Assembly: GCA_022792555.1 (NCBI GenBank) | Contig: JAAWBF010000008.1 | Location: forward strand, 1-43,911 | DNA: 43,911 nt | Source of the DNA: Oscillospiraceae bacterium | GTDB taxonomy: Bacteria; Bacillota; Clostridia; Oscillospirales; Oscillospiraceae | Reading direction: 5' to 3' | In this document: piece after piece, positions 16,468-27,313 of the stretch | Position numbering within the stretch: position 1 is the first letter of the stretch | Layout: each line of letters begins with the position of its first letter | Position numbers and translations under genes: made by a program | Notes under the pieces: model-generated | The model's input: the letters and a program-made list of their open reading frames with translations, nothing else | Database searches by the model: none | Told to the model about the DNA's origin: nothing

Positions 16468-16493
16468 TAAGTGCTGGTCGAAGGAGTTTAACT

Positions 16494-17942
16494 ATGTCAA
16501 GTGTTACCTTTTTTCGCGGGGACACCCTCCCTTTGGAGATGCACAAGGTACGGATTGTGCAAAAGCTCAATCTGCCCAATATAGAGGAACGGGTTGCTCA
16601 TATTTCTAAAGCGGGCAACAATACCTTCCTGCTGCAAAACCGGGATGTCTTTTTGGACATGCTCACCGACAGCGGGGTCAACGCCATGAGTGACCATCAG
16701 CTGGCGGCTATGATGCGTGCGGACGACAGCTATGCTGGAAGCGAGACCTACACCCGCCTGTATGAGAAAATCCGTGAAATTTTCGGGATGGAGTACTTTC
16801 TCCCCGCCCACCAGGGCCGGGCCTGTGAAAACATTCTGGCGACCACCCTTGTCAAGCCGGGCGATGTGGTGCCCATGAACTTCCATTTTACCACAACAAA
16901 GTCTCACATCACCCGGATGGGGGGCAGTGTGGAGGAGCTGGTCATCGCCGAGGGACTCAAGCCGGAGAGCTCCCACCCTTTCAAGGGAAACTTTGATGTG
17001 GACCGCCTGCGGGCGCTGATTGAGCGGGTAGGCCCCGCACATATCCCCTTTGTCCGCCTGGAGGCGGGGACCAATCTCATCGGCGGACAGCCCTTTTCCC
17101 TCCAGAACGCCAAAGAGGTCACGGATCTGTGCCGTTCCTACGGCATTCTGACCGTCCTAGACGCCTCTCTGCTCCAGGACAACCTATACTTTATCAAGAA
17201 ACGGGAAGCTGCCTGCAAGGACATGAGTATCCGGGCGATTACCCGGTCCATGTCCGATATGGTGGACATCATCTACTTCTCCGCCCGAAAGCTGGGCTTT
17301 GCCCGCGGGGGCGGCATCTGTATGCGGGATGAGGCCCTATGTCTCAAGATGAAAGAGTATATCCCGCTCTTTGAGGGCTTTTTAACCTACGGCGGTATGT
17401 CGGTCCGGGAGATGGAGGCCATTGCTGTGGGCCTGGATGAGAGCATGGATGAGGACATTATCTCCCAAGGCCCGCTGTTCATTGAGTACATGGTCCAAGA
17501 GCTCCAGCGCCGGGGTATCCCGGTGATCACACCGGCGGGCGGCCTGGGCTGCCATCTGAACGCCTCGGAATTTGTCCCCCACATCCCGCAGTCCGAGTAT
17601 CCAGCCGGTGCGCTGGCGGCGGCCATGTATATCGCCGGCGGTGTGCGCGGCATGGAGCGCGGCACCATGAGCGAGCAGCGGGAAGAGGACGGCAGTGAGC
17701 GCTTCGCCGAGCTGGAGCTGCTGCGTCTCGCCCTGCCCCGCCGGGTGTTTACCCTGTCCCAGGTCATGTACGCGGTGGACCGCATTGACTGGCTCTATCA
17801 AAACCGCGCCCTTATCGGCGGTTTGAAGTTTGTCGAGGAGCCGGCGGTGCTGCGGTTCTTCTTTGGCCGTCTGGCCCCCACCTCCGAGTGGCAGGAGAAA
17901 CTGGCCGCAAAATTCCGGGCTGACCTGGGGGACAGTCTATAG
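16494..17942 (+). CDS. tyrosine phenol-lyase-like beta-eliminating lyase
   Basis: 482 aa, PLP fold type I, TnaA/TPL family. These enzymes split L-Trp to indole or L-Tyr to phenol, each giving pyruvate and ammonia. Conserved sites: DSYAGSE (Tyr80), HQGRACEN (Arg109), TNLIGGQP (Asn194), Asp223 and the PLP lysine in SARKLGF (Lys266). Three specificity positions resemble TPL rather than tryptophanase: FTTT (133-135, where TnaA has FFDTT), MERG (Arg389, TnaA has Ile) and LRFF (455, TnaA has His). A residue expected to contact PLP, Arg of DATR in TPL, is Leu226 here. ATG 16494 follows AAGGAG. Monocistronic: strong promoter, MITE in the leader, terminator after. TPL activity is likely but not certain. 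Confidence 0.7.
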   Translation: MSSVTFFRGDTLPLEMHKVRIVQKLNLPNIEERVAHISKAGNNTFLLQNRDVFLDMLTDSGVNAMSDHQLAAMMRADDSYAGSETYTRLYEKIREIFGMEYFLPAHQGRACENILATTLVKPGDVVPMNFHFTTTKSHITRMGGSVEELVIAEGLKPESSHPFKGNFDVDRLRALIERVGPAHIPFVRLEAGTNLIGGQPFSLQNAKEVTDLCRSYGILTVLDASLLQDNLYFIKKREAACKDMSIRAITRSMSDMVDIIYFSARKLGFARGGGICMRDEALCLKMKEYIPLFEGFLTYGGMSVREMEAIAVGLDESMDEDIISQGPLFIEYMVQELQRRGIPVITPAGGLGCHLNASEFVPHIPQSEYPAGALAAAMYIAGGVRGMERGTMSEQREEDGSERFAELELLRLALPRRVFTLSQVMYAVDRIDWLYQNRALIGGLKFVEEPAVLRFFFGRLAPTSEWQEKLAAKFRADLGDSL

Positions 17943-17962
17943 CATACAAAAATAGAGGAGGC

Positions 17963-17998
17963 GCGCCGTGGAAAAGTCCATTCCACGGCGCACTTTTT
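17963..17998 (+). terminator. terminator of the lyase gene
   Basis: GCGCCGTGGAA, loop AAGTCCA, TTCCACGGCGC, then ACTTTTTT: a perfect 11-bp stem with U-tract. Confidence 0.9.
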
Positions 17999-17999
17999 T

Positions 18000-18246
18000 G
18001 TGCTATAGTTAAGAGTATCGCATGCTTCAAAATTGCCGGCGCTGTTTTCCGCCTCCCCCGGAGTGGAAAACGATTGATTTCCATTATTTTGTAGAAAGTG
18101 CTTACCAGTGCGATCCAGCTGCAAGCAGCGGCTTGATTCGGTGTAGACAGATTGGTTAAGAGATATAACTCCCCGGCTTAAAACAGCACTTAATAAAGTG
18201 TCATATTTTTGACCCCTGACCGCGCCTATTTCTGGCAAGATTCCCC
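18000..18246. other. gene-free stretch before the lipoprotein gene
   Basis: About 250 nt between the lyase terminator and the lipoprotein promoter. No convincing ORF with a ribosome site, RNA gene or repeat was recognised. Confidence 0.5.
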
Positions 18247-18275
18247 TTGTCACAAACCTTTGTTTGTGCTATCAT
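18247..18275 (+). promoter_or_regulatory. promoter of the lipoprotein gene with palindrome in spacer
   Basis: TTGTCA at 18247-18252, 17 nt, TATCAT at 18270-18275. The spacer holds a perfect inverted repeat CACAAAC-CTTT-GTTTGTG (18251-18268) that touches the -35 box, a position typical of a repressor site. No partner regulator is encoded nearby. Confidence 0.6.
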
Positions 18276-18347
18276 AAGCCTTGGCATGTCGAACCGTACC
18301 AAGTAGATTCATGCTAAAATTATGAGTATGTGGAGGAATGATTTACC

Positions 18348-18761
18348 ATGAAAAAGCAACTCAGCCGTGCCCTTTTAGTGGTGATGGCCCTTTCCCTGGC
18401 TCTGTCCCTAGCCGCGTGCGGCAAGAAGTCCCTGGAAGACGCCGTCAACAACGACAAGGAAATTCAGAGCAGCATCGAAGAGCTCAAGACTGCCGCTGCT
18501 GCACAAAATATGACAATTGATGTTTACGCCGAGGGAGACGCCCTTCACTATGATTACATTCTCCCTCTGACTGTCACTGCAGAGGAGCTTGAGACCGCTC
18601 TGCCCCAGCTGCAGGTTATGGCAGACTCTCTGAAGGAGAGCCTGCAGGGTCTGGCAAATGACCTCAAGGGTGAGGTAAGCAACAGTACTGTCAAGATTGT
18701 TGTCACCTTCTATGATGAGGCCAAAACTGAGCTGCTGACTACCGAGATTGAAGCGGAGTAA
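18348..18761 (+). CDS. small secreted lipoprotein of unknown function
   Basis: 137 aa. Type II signal peptide: basic MKKQLSR, hydrophobic core, lipobox LAAC with the lipidated Cys at residue 24, then GKKSLEDAVNN. The mature part (about 114 aa) is acidic and mixed alpha/beta in pattern (DALHYDYILPL, later TVKIVVTFYDEAKTELL). It resembles small Firmicutes lipoproteins grouped as DUF4854, but I am not certain. ATG 18348 is preceded by TGGAGGAATG, with slightly long spacing (about 10 nt). Monocistronic, between its own promoter and terminator. Confidence 0.85.
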   Translation: MKKQLSRALLVVMALSLALSLAACGKKSLEDAVNNDKEIQSSIEELKTAAAAQNMTIDVYAEGDALHYDYILPLTVTAEELETALPQLQVMADSLKESLQGLANDLKGEVSNSTVKIVVTFYDEAKTELLTTEIEAE

Positions 18762-18863
18762 TCCAAGCAGTACATACCATCGGTTTTCTCCTGTCTCATG
18801 GTCAGCCCTAGGTCGTGTTGACAGCACAAAAGGGACCCCTGAGCAGGAAAAATGAAAAATTTA

Positions 18864-18908
18864 AGCGGAGTGGTGCAGTGAGAGCGGCACCACTCCGCTT
18901 TTTATTTT
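18864..18908 (+). terminator. terminator of the lipoprotein gene
   Basis: AGCGGAGTGGTGC pairs perfectly with GCACCACTCCGCT (13 bp, 10-nt loop), followed by TTTTATTTT. Confidence 0.9.
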
Positions 18909-19025
18909 GATGCACTTCCCTACAATTGATGTGTTTTCCCCGTCGTACATGCCGCTGCGGCAACTTTTTAACATAAACTAGCAAGAATTCTCCCGTCTCT
19001 ATAGGCAGTGAGATGAATAGCGCCA

Positions 19026-19055
19026 TTGACAAAACAGGGCATATTTCGCTATAGT
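19026..19055 (+). promoter_or_regulatory. sigma-A promoter of lysA
   Basis: TTGACA at 19026-19031, 18 nt, TATAGT at 19050-19055. The leader (about 80 nt) is too short for a lysine riboswitch, and none of its motifs is seen. Confidence 0.8.
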
Positions 19056-19141
19056 TAAGGGGTCAGCCGCGGGCCAACTGCGGGCAGGCCCCGGCTTGCG
19101 AAAAAGCAGGCACACAAAGCAATACAAAGGAGAGAAATTCG

Positions 19142-20407
19142 GTGTCAAATATGAAACAGCCCTTTGTCACGTTGGAGCAGCTCAAGGCTATCACGGAGCA
19201 GTTTCCCACCCCCTTTCACCTCTATGATGAGAAGGGCATCCGTGAAAATGCCCGGCGGCTCAAGGAAGCGTTTTCCTGGAACCCCGGCTTCAAAGAATAT
19301 TTTGCGGTCAAGGCCACCCCAAATCCGGCCATTATGAAGCTGCTGCATGAGGAGGGCTGTGGGATGGACTGCTCCTCGCTCACCGAGCTGATGCTCTCTG
19401 ACAAATGCGGCATCCGGGGCAGTGATATCATGTTCTCCTCCAACGACACGCCGGCGGAGGAATTTGTCCTAGCGGCCAAGCTGGGGGCCACCATCAACCT
19501 GGACGACTTTACCCACATCGACTTTTTAAAGGATACAATAGGTACCATTCCTGAGACCATTTCCTGCCGGTTTAATCCGGGCGGCACGTTCACTGCCGGG
19601 GCCTCTAAGGAGGGCTTTCAGGTGATGGACACACCGGGGGATTCCAAATATGGCTTTACCCGTCCTCAGCTGACCGACGGCTTTCAAAAGTTAATGTCCA
19701 TGGGGGCCAAGCACTTTGGAATTCACGCTTTCCTGGCCTCCAACACCCTGTCCAACGACTATTACCCCACCCTGGCCGGGGTGCTGTTCCGTACCGCCGT
19801 GGAGCTGCACCAGGAGATCGGCGCGGACATCCGTTTTATCAACCTCTCCGGCGGCGTAGGGATCCCCTACCGTCCGGGCGATCCGGCCAATGACATCGCC
19901 GTCATCGGGGAGGGGGTGCGCAGGCAGTATGAGGAAATCCTGGTCCCCGCTGGTATGGGAGACGTTGCCATCTATACCGAGCTGGGCCGCTTCATGCTGG
20001 GGCCCTATGGCTGCCTGGTAACGCGGGTGCTCCATGAAAAGCACATCCACAAGGAGTATATCGGGGTAGACGCCTGCGCCGCTAACCTGATGCGCCCCGC
20101 TATCTATGGGGCGTACCACCACATCACGGTTTCCGGGAAAGAGGACGTCATCTGCGACCACAAGTACGACGTCACCGGGTCTCTGTGTGAGAACAGCGAC
20201 AAGTTCGCTATTGACCGGATGCTCCCCAAAATTGACATCGGGGATCTGCTGGTCATTCACGACACCGGCGCCCACGGCTTCTCCATGGGCTACAACTACA
20301 ACGGACGCCTGCGCTCGGCGGAGGTCCTTCTCCAGACCGACGGTACCCCCCGCCTGATCCGCCGGGCAGAGACCCCAGAGGACTACTTCGCAACCCTACT
20401 CTTTTAA
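19142..20407 (+). CDS. lysA: diaminopimelate decarboxylase family protein
   Basis: 421 aa, PLP fold type III decarboxylase. LysA converts meso-diaminopimelate to L-lysine. The PLP lysine is in FAVKATPNP (Lys57); the phosphate-binding SGGVG is at 236-240; the catalytic Cys segment reads LCENSD (C349), where many LysA have CESGD. The substrate-side ELGRF replaces the usual EPGR, a variant whose effect is unclear. GTG 19142 is chosen over ATG 19151 because AAGGAGAG stands 9 nt before the GTG but too far from the ATG. Monocistronic. If the assignment holds, the cell makes L-Lys from DAP, relevant to the MurE-like ligase elsewhere in the window. Confidence 0.8.
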   Translation: MSNMKQPFVTLEQLKAITEQFPTPFHLYDEKGIRENARRLKEAFSWNPGFKEYFAVKATPNPAIMKLLHEEGCGMDCSSLTELMLSDKCGIRGSDIMFSSNDTPAEEFVLAAKLGATINLDDFTHIDFLKDTIGTIPETISCRFNPGGTFTAGASKEGFQVMDTPGDSKYGFTRPQLTDGFQKLMSMGAKHFGIHAFLASNTLSNDYYPTLAGVLFRTAVELHQEIGADIRFINLSGGVGIPYRPGDPANDIAVIGEGVRRQYEEILVPAGMGDVAIYTELGRFMLGPYGCLVTRVLHEKHIHKEYIGVDACAANLMRPAIYGAYHHITVSGKEDVICDHKYDVTGSLCENSDKFAIDRMLPKIDIGDLLVIHDTGAHGFSMGYNYNGRLRSAEVLLQTDGTPRLIRRAETPEDYFATLLF

Positions 20408-20864
20408 CCCATAACTAATAACCAAGATCAGTCTCTGCTTCCCCGCCCTAGGGGTGGGGACAGACTGCCGAAAAGCCTCGCAGAGTTCGTGCCCGCAGGC
20501 GCGAAAAAAGTCAAATTCGTTTTCCCCGGCGGCGTGTACGGCGGGGAAAACACATCTCGGCCCGCAGGTGTGCGTCCTGTACGCCAGAAGCGGACAGAGC
20601 GTGCATGCAGTCGGGCCGTAGCTTAACTCGAAAAAGTGCTTGTCACTTTTTCGACACGCTCGGAAACATTATTGTTTTTCAACTGTATTGACTAAAATAC
20701 GAAGTGGTTCCCTCCCCGAAGGCACAGGGGGAGGGAACCATTTTCTTTCGTTTCTGGTCAGGATTTCGTAAGAAAATTGACGGTTGGTTTTCCAAAACGC
20801 CGGGTTCTTTTCTGCTAAACTCAAAAGGAATACAGAGATAAGGAAAAGAATGGGGGCAGTATCC
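20408..20864. other. palindrome-rich intergenic region lysA-vanG
   Basis: No gene. At least four hairpins: CAGTCT...AGACTG around CCCC/GGGG (about 20430-20467, tail ACAGACTGCC), GTTTTCCCCG...GCGGGGAAAAC (20519-20551), TCGAAAAAGTG/CACTTTTTCGA (20628-20654) and TGGTTCCCTCCCC/GGGGGAGGGAACCA (20705-20740, then TTTTC; terminator-like). Several match palindromes elsewhere in the window. I found no clean promoter for the downstream vanG-type gene; TTGACG at 20777 lacks a good partner -10. Confidence 0.6.
20705..20746 (+). terminator. terminator-like hairpin before vanG
   Basis: Stem TGGTTCCCTCCCC / GGGGGAGGGAACCA with a loop of about 9 nt, followed by TTTTCTTT. Could end lysA read-through or attenuate the vanG-vanT transcript. 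Confidence 0.6.
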
Positions 20865-21913
20865 ATGAAGAAATCCACCCTTGCAGTGCTGTTCGGCGGC
20901 TGTTCCAGCGAGTACGCCATCTCCCTGCAATCCGCCTATGCGGTGATAACCAATTTAGACCGGGCGAAATACGACCTGGTTCTGCTGGGGATCACGCGGG
21001 ATGGCAGGTGGTACCGGTACACCGGAGATCTGGAGCACATCCACAAGGACACCTGGCATACCGATCAAACACACTGTATTCCGGCGGTGATCTCCCCGGA
21101 CCGAGACACGCACGGCCTGCTGTTCCTGTCTCAGGCGGGGCCGTCCTCTCTCCGGCTGGACGCGGCCTTTCCGGTGCTCCATGGCAAAAATGGAGAGGAC
21201 GGCACCGTACAGGGCCTATTGGAATTGGCCGGGATTCCCATTGTGGGGTGCGGCACGCTGTCCTCCGCCCTGTGTATGGACAAGGAGATCGCCCACCGGC
21301 TGGCCGCCGCCGAGGGAGTGGCGGTTCCCAGGGGGGTGGTGTTTCGCGCTGGAGCGAACCTGGACCTGCTCCCCGCCCTGACCCAGCCTCTGACCTATCC
21401 CCTGTTTGTAAAGCCCGCACGGGCTGGGTCCTCCTTCGGTGTCGGACGGGTGGAGTCCCCAGGTGTACTGGCTCAGGCGGTTGAGGAGGCGCTGCAGCAC
21501 GACAGCAAGGTCCTCATTGAGGAGGCCGTTCCCGGCTTTGAGGTGGGCTGTGCGGTGTTAGACGGCCCGGATCTCACGGTGGGCCGTGTGGACGAGATTG
21601 CGTTGGAACACGGCTTTTTTGACTTTGTGGAGAAGTACAATCTTGTCACCTCCCGGATCTATATGCCCGCACGGATCACCTTGGAGCAGGAACAGACTGT
21701 TCAGGCGGTGGCGGTGCGGCTCTATCGGGCCATGGAGTGTAGCGGCTTTGCGCGGGTCGACCTCTTCCTCACCCCGGAGGGAAAGGTCGTCTTTAACGAG
21801 ATCAACACGATTCCCGGCTTTACCGGCCATAGCCGTTACCCCAGCATGATGCAGGGCGCAGGGTTGGACTTCCCCTGTCTGCTGGATCGGATGACCGCTT
21901 GGGCTTTGCAGAG

Positions 21914-21917
<4 letters not shown>
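20865..21917 (+). CDS. D-Ala-D-Ser/D-Ala ligase, VanG type
   Basis: 350 aa, the length of VanG. D-Ala-D-X ligases make the C-terminal dipeptide of the wall precursor. Motifs: VLFGGCSSEYAISLQSA at the N terminus, HGKNGEDG, FVKPARAGSSFGV (ATP-grasp), the omega loop DFVEKYNLVTS and metal-binding VFNEINTIPGFT. EKY-x-L and the following IYMPARI resemble VanG/VanC-type D-Ser ligases. The adjoining serine-racemase gene supports D-Ser as second substrate (inference). ATG 20865 gives the family's MKKS-x-LAVLFGG start; ATG 20850 with AAGGA is a possible alternative. ATGA overlap with vanT. No vanXY or vanRS genes are adjacent. Confidence 0.85.
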
Positions 21918-24019
<2,102 letters not shown>

Positions 24020-24047
24020 TGGTTTCGGGAGGTATCCGCCGGGCAGG

Positions 24048-24094
24048 TTTATTTGCGTGTTTCCCCCGCCTCCAGCGGGGGAAACACAAATAAA
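24048..24094. terminator. palindrome after vanT
   Basis: Perfect 13-bp stem GTGTTTCCCCCGC / GCGGGGGAAACAC with a 5-nt loop, extended by TTTATTT/AAATAAA. No U-run on the plus strand, so it is a repeat-family palindrome that may also end transcription. Confidence 0.6.
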
Positions 24095-24164
24095 AGCTCT
24101 GAGATTGGGACACTCCTCTGTTTTGGGCGGGACAGCCCGGTCAATATTTTGTGAAAATTGTCAA

Positions 24165-24193
24165 TTGTATTGCAGCGGTGTTGCTGGTATACT
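24165..24193 (+). promoter_or_regulatory. promoter of the trpB2 T-box transcript
   Basis: TTGTAT at 24165-24170, 17 nt, TATACT at 24188-24193; the T-box RNA starts at about 24200. Confidence 0.75.
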
Positions 24194-24199
24194 ATCACC

Positions 24200-24500
24200 C
24201 AAGAAAACCGATGATTGAGCAGAGTAGGCACGGCATACACCCTTTTCAGAGAGCCGCAGGCGCTGGGATTGCGGTAGGGGAGACCGGGCTGAATGGACTC
24301 AGGAGGGCGGGCCGAACGCGGATGTTCCATCTCAGCCAGTAGAGCCCGACGGGGATTCCTGTCCGTTACCAGGGGAGCGTATGTGATAGCATACGGCAGA
24401 GGGGGCGCGCAAGCGTCAAACCGGGTGGCACCGCAGAAGTGATGAGCTTTTGTCCCGGCGAGATACCAGATGTATCCGCCGTGATGAGAGCTTTTTTTGT
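24200..24500 (+). promoter_or_regulatory. T-box leader, tRNA-Trp-responsive
   Basis: AGAGAG of stem I is at about 24249. Specifier TGG (Trp) is at 24294-24296 in the typical GAATGGAC context. The T-box GGGTGGCACCGC is at 24423-24434; its TGGC would pair with GCCA, the end of tRNA-Trp (discriminator G). The terminator stem AGCTTTTGTCCCGGCG (24445-24460) pairs with 24477-24492 with one mismatch and is followed by seven Ts. Specifier and T-box bases agree on Trp. Confidence 0.94.
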
Positions 24501-24605
24501 ACTCTCTCCACGGATATATCCGGCAGATATCCGTCTATGCGTCTGCTTTTCGGCCCGCAGAGCGGGCAGGGGAGCATTTGACGCCGTGATGAAAGGAGCG
24601 TTTTT

Positions 24606-25982
24606 ATGAACACGATTCCACACCGTATTTATCTGCGTGAGGACCAGATCCCGCGGCAATGGTATAACCTCCGGGCCGATATGAAGGAGAAGCCCGATCC
24701 CCTCCTCAATCCCGGCACCGGTAAACCCGTCACCCTAGAGGAGCTCACCCCTGTCTTTTGCGAGGAACTGGCCCGACAGGAGCTGGATAACGAGACCCGT
24801 TGGATTGACATCCCGGAGCCCGTGCTGGACTTCTACCGGATGTTCCGCCCCTCTCCCCTGATCCGGGCCTACGCCCTGGAGAAATACCTGGGGACCCCGG
24901 CCAGAATCTATTACAAGTTTGAGGGGAACAACACATCGGGCAGCCACAAACTCAACTCGGCGGCGGCCCAGGCCTATTACGCCAAGGCCCAGGGACTCAA
25001 AGGCCTGACCACCGAGACCGGCGCTGGCCAGTGGGGGACCGCGCTGGCCGAGGCGTGCTCCTTCTTTGGACTGCCTCTGACCGTATATATGGTCAAGTGC
25101 TCCTATGAGCAAAAGCCCTTCCGCAAGTCGGTGATCCAGACCTTTGACGCGGACATCATCCCCAGCCCCAGTGACACCACCAACGCCGGCCGGGCCATTC
25201 TGGCCGAGCACCCCGATACCACCGGAAGCCTGGGCTGTGCCATCTCCGAGGCGGTGGAAAAGGCGGTCTCCACCCCCGGTTACCGCTATGTACTGGGCTC
25301 GGTGCTCAATCAGGTTCTGCTCCATCAGAGCATTGTGGGCCTGGAGAGTAAGATCGCCATGGAGGAGATCGGCGAGTATCCCGACGTGGTCATCGGCTGT
25401 GCCGGCGGCGGCTCCAATCTGGGGGGCCTCATCGCGCCCTTTATGCAGGATAAGCTCACCGGTAAGGCCAACCCGGAGATCATTGCCGTGGAGCCCGCCT
25501 CCTGCCCCTCCTTCACCCGGGGCAAATATGCCTATGACTTCTGTGATACCGGCAAAATTACCCCTCTGGCCCGGATGTACACCCTGGGCAGCGGCTTTAT
25601 CCCCTCGGCCAGCCATGCCGGCGGCCTGCGTTACCACGGGATGGCCCCCATCCTCTCCAAGCTCTATCACGACGGCTATATGACCGCAATCTCGGTCAAT
25701 CAGACCTCCGTCTTTGAGGCGGCCACCCTCTTTGCCAAGCAGGAGACTATCCTCCCCGCCCCTGAGTCCGCCCACGCCATCCGCGGCGCCATCGACATGG
25801 CCCTCCAGTGCAAGGAGACCGGCGAGGCAAAGACCATCCTCTTTGGTCTGACTGGAACCGGCTACTTTGATATGACCGCCTACAACGCTTTCCTGGACGG
25901 CACTATGTCCAACCAGATCCCAACCGATGAGGAGCTGGCTGAGGGGCTCAAGGGTCTGCCCCAGATCCCCGGTATTCAATAA
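24606..25982 (+). CDS. tryptophan synthase beta-like protein, TrpB2
   Basis: 458 aa, longer than TrpB1 (about 400) and typical of TrpB2. It would condense indole with L-serine to L-Trp using PLP. The PLP lysine is in GSHKLNSA and the phosphate loop is GCAGGGSNLGG. TETGAGQWG carries the catalytic Glu. The extended N terminus (1-75) and the DFYRMFRPSPLIRA segment are TrpB2 features. ATG 24606 has AAAGGAGCG 6 nt upstream. No trpA or other trp gene is beside it, so it may use free or imported indole. The Trp T-box means it is expressed when tRNA-Trp is uncharged. A bidirectional terminator follows. Confidence 0.92.
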   Translation: MNTIPHRIYLREDQIPRQWYNLRADMKEKPDPLLNPGTGKPVTLEELTPVFCEELARQELDNETRWIDIPEPVLDFYRMFRPSPLIRAYALEKYLGTPARIYYKFEGNNTSGSHKLNSAAAQAYYAKAQGLKGLTTETGAGQWGTALAEACSFFGLPLTVYMVKCSYEQKPFRKSVIQTFDADIIPSPSDTTNAGRAILAEHPDTTGSLGCAISEAVEKAVSTPGYRYVLGSVLNQVLLHQSIVGLESKIAMEEIGEYPDVVIGCAGGGSNLGGLIAPFMQDKLTGKANPEIIAVEPASCPSFTRGKYAYDFCDTGKITPLARMYTLGSGFIPSASHAGGLRYHGMAPILSKLYHDGYMTAISVNQTSVFEAATLFAKQETILPAPESAHAIRGAIDMALQCKETGEAKTILFGLTGTGYFDMTAYNAFLDGTMSNQIPTDEELAEGLKGLPQIPGIQ

Positions 25983-26003
25983 AGCATATCGTTTTATAAC
26001 AGC

Positions 26004-26050
26004 AAAACCGCTCAGTCACCGCCCTATAGGCGGGGACTGAGCGGTTTTTT
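26004..26050. terminator. bidirectional terminator between trpB2 and the efflux gene
   Basis: AAAACCGCTCAGTC...GACTGAGCGGTTTTTT: a 14-bp stem with A-run and T-run on the two sides, serving both converging genes. Confidence 0.92.
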
Positions 26051-27254
26051 ATCCCTTGTCATAGCGGCGGGTGGTGAGAAAGCACAGGAGGCCCGCTGCC
26101 GCCATCAGCAGGCCGGAGCCGGCAAACCACCGGCGCACGCCGGCCGCTTCACTGATTGGACCAGCCAGCACCAGCCCGATTGGGGTTGCTAGGGTCATCG
26201 CCGTTGTGAGTAGAGAGAGGACCTTTCCCATCTGTTTTGGGGCGACTGTCTCCTGGATATGGGCGACGAGGGGCACATTGAAGAAGGTGCCAGAGGCGCC
26301 CATCACCAGACAGCAGACGGCAAACCCCCAAAAGCCCTCTGGCGGCAAAATTCCCCCCGCGAAGGCCGCCAGACCCAATGCGCCAATGGCAGAGGCGATC
26401 ATCAGGAAGCGCCGCTTCATGCTTCCCCACAGCCCCATCGCCAGGGAGGAGAGAAGGAGCCCGCCGGAAAAGACGCACTCCACCACTGCATTGTGCCACG
26501 CGCCCCCCTGGTAGTGGACCCGCACCAGCAGCGGGAAGAGTGCGCCTAACGGCATATAGAGGACGCTTGCGGCGAGGATGGGAAAGAAAGCGGCCATCAG
26601 GGGTTTGTTATCCCCCATGGCGCGAATCCCCTGCTGGAGATCCGCCCACAGGTGCTGTTTTTCTCTCTGAGGCGGGATCTCCGGGATAGTCACCATCAGT
26701 AGGCACACAATGGCAAAGGCGGCCCCTGCGATATCCACCAGCATAATTGGCGCAAGGGGCAGGCGGGCCATGAGCAGTGCGCCCAGGGCGGGGCCAAGGA
26801 GGGTTGAGATCGAGACAATCAGGTTTCCCCAGCCTCCGGCCTTTGCCAGTAGCTCCGGGGGGACCAGCATGGGAATGGCGGCCTGCATAGCCGGGGCGTG
26901 AAAGGTATTCCCCACCCCCCGGACAAAGAGCATCAAAAAGACAAACCAGATCGGCGGCCATCCGGGCTGAAGAAAGGCGGCCCCCAGTGCAGCGCTGGAG
27001 AGAGCCACCAGAGCATCGGCAGCCATCATAACCGTTCGGCGGGGATACCGGTCGATCCAGACGCCTGCAAAGGGGCCCAGCAGCAGATTGGGCAGAAAGG
27101 AGGCGATGGTTGCCGCTGTAAGGGTGATAGCAGACTCTGTCTGGACGGTCAGCCACCAGATGATGGCGAATTGAACGGCTGCAGATCCCAAAAGAGAGAA
27201 CGCCTGTCCTGTATAGATCAAGAAAAACATACGCTTCCAGTTGGATCGCTGCAT
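26049..27254 (-). CDS. MFS efflux transporter, Mef-like
   Basis: 401 aa with about 12 membrane helices. The N terminus NWKRMFFLIYTGQAFSLLGSA, the GPFAGVWIDRYPRRTVM loop (MFS motif A) and the FxSGxLL segment after helix 7 (CVFSGGLLLSSLAMGLWG) strongly resemble macrolide-efflux Mef proteins. Substrate is unproven; many chromosomal homologues are of unknown function. ATG 27254 has AAAGGAG 7 nt upstream; an in-frame ATG at 27291 with GAGGA is an alternative giving 12 more residues. A terminator of the upstream minus-strand gene lies only about 60 nt before this start, and I saw no promoter in between, so expression may depend on read-through. Confidence 0.85.
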   Translation of the reverse strand: MQRSNWKRMFFLIYTGQAFSLLGSAAVQFAIIWWLTVQTESAITLTAATIASFLPNLLLGPFAGVWIDRYPRRTVMMAADALVALSSAALGAAFLQPGWPPIWFVFLMLFVRGVGNTFHAPAMQAAIPMLVPPELLAKAGGWGNLIVSISTLLGPALGALLMARLPLAPIMLVDIAGAAFAIVCLLMVTIPEIPPQREKQHLWADLQQGIRAMGDNKPLMAAFFPILAASVLYMPLGALFPLLVRVHYQGGAWHNAVVECVFSGGLLLSSLAMGLWGSMKRRFLMIASAIGALGLAAFAGGILPPEGFWGFAVCCLVMGASGTFFNVPLVAHIQETVAPKQMGKVLSLLTTAMTLATPIGLVLAGPISEAAGVRRWFAGSGLLMAAAGLLCFLTTRRYDKG

Positions 27255-27313
27255 AACATACTCCTTTTCCTTTTTCACGGAAGAACCCATGTGTCCATCC
27301 TCGCTTGAGCAGA

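Noticed and set aside
19056-19141. Lysine riboswitch in the lysA leader
   Set aside because: Leader is about 80 nt and lacks the long multi-stem structure of the L box.
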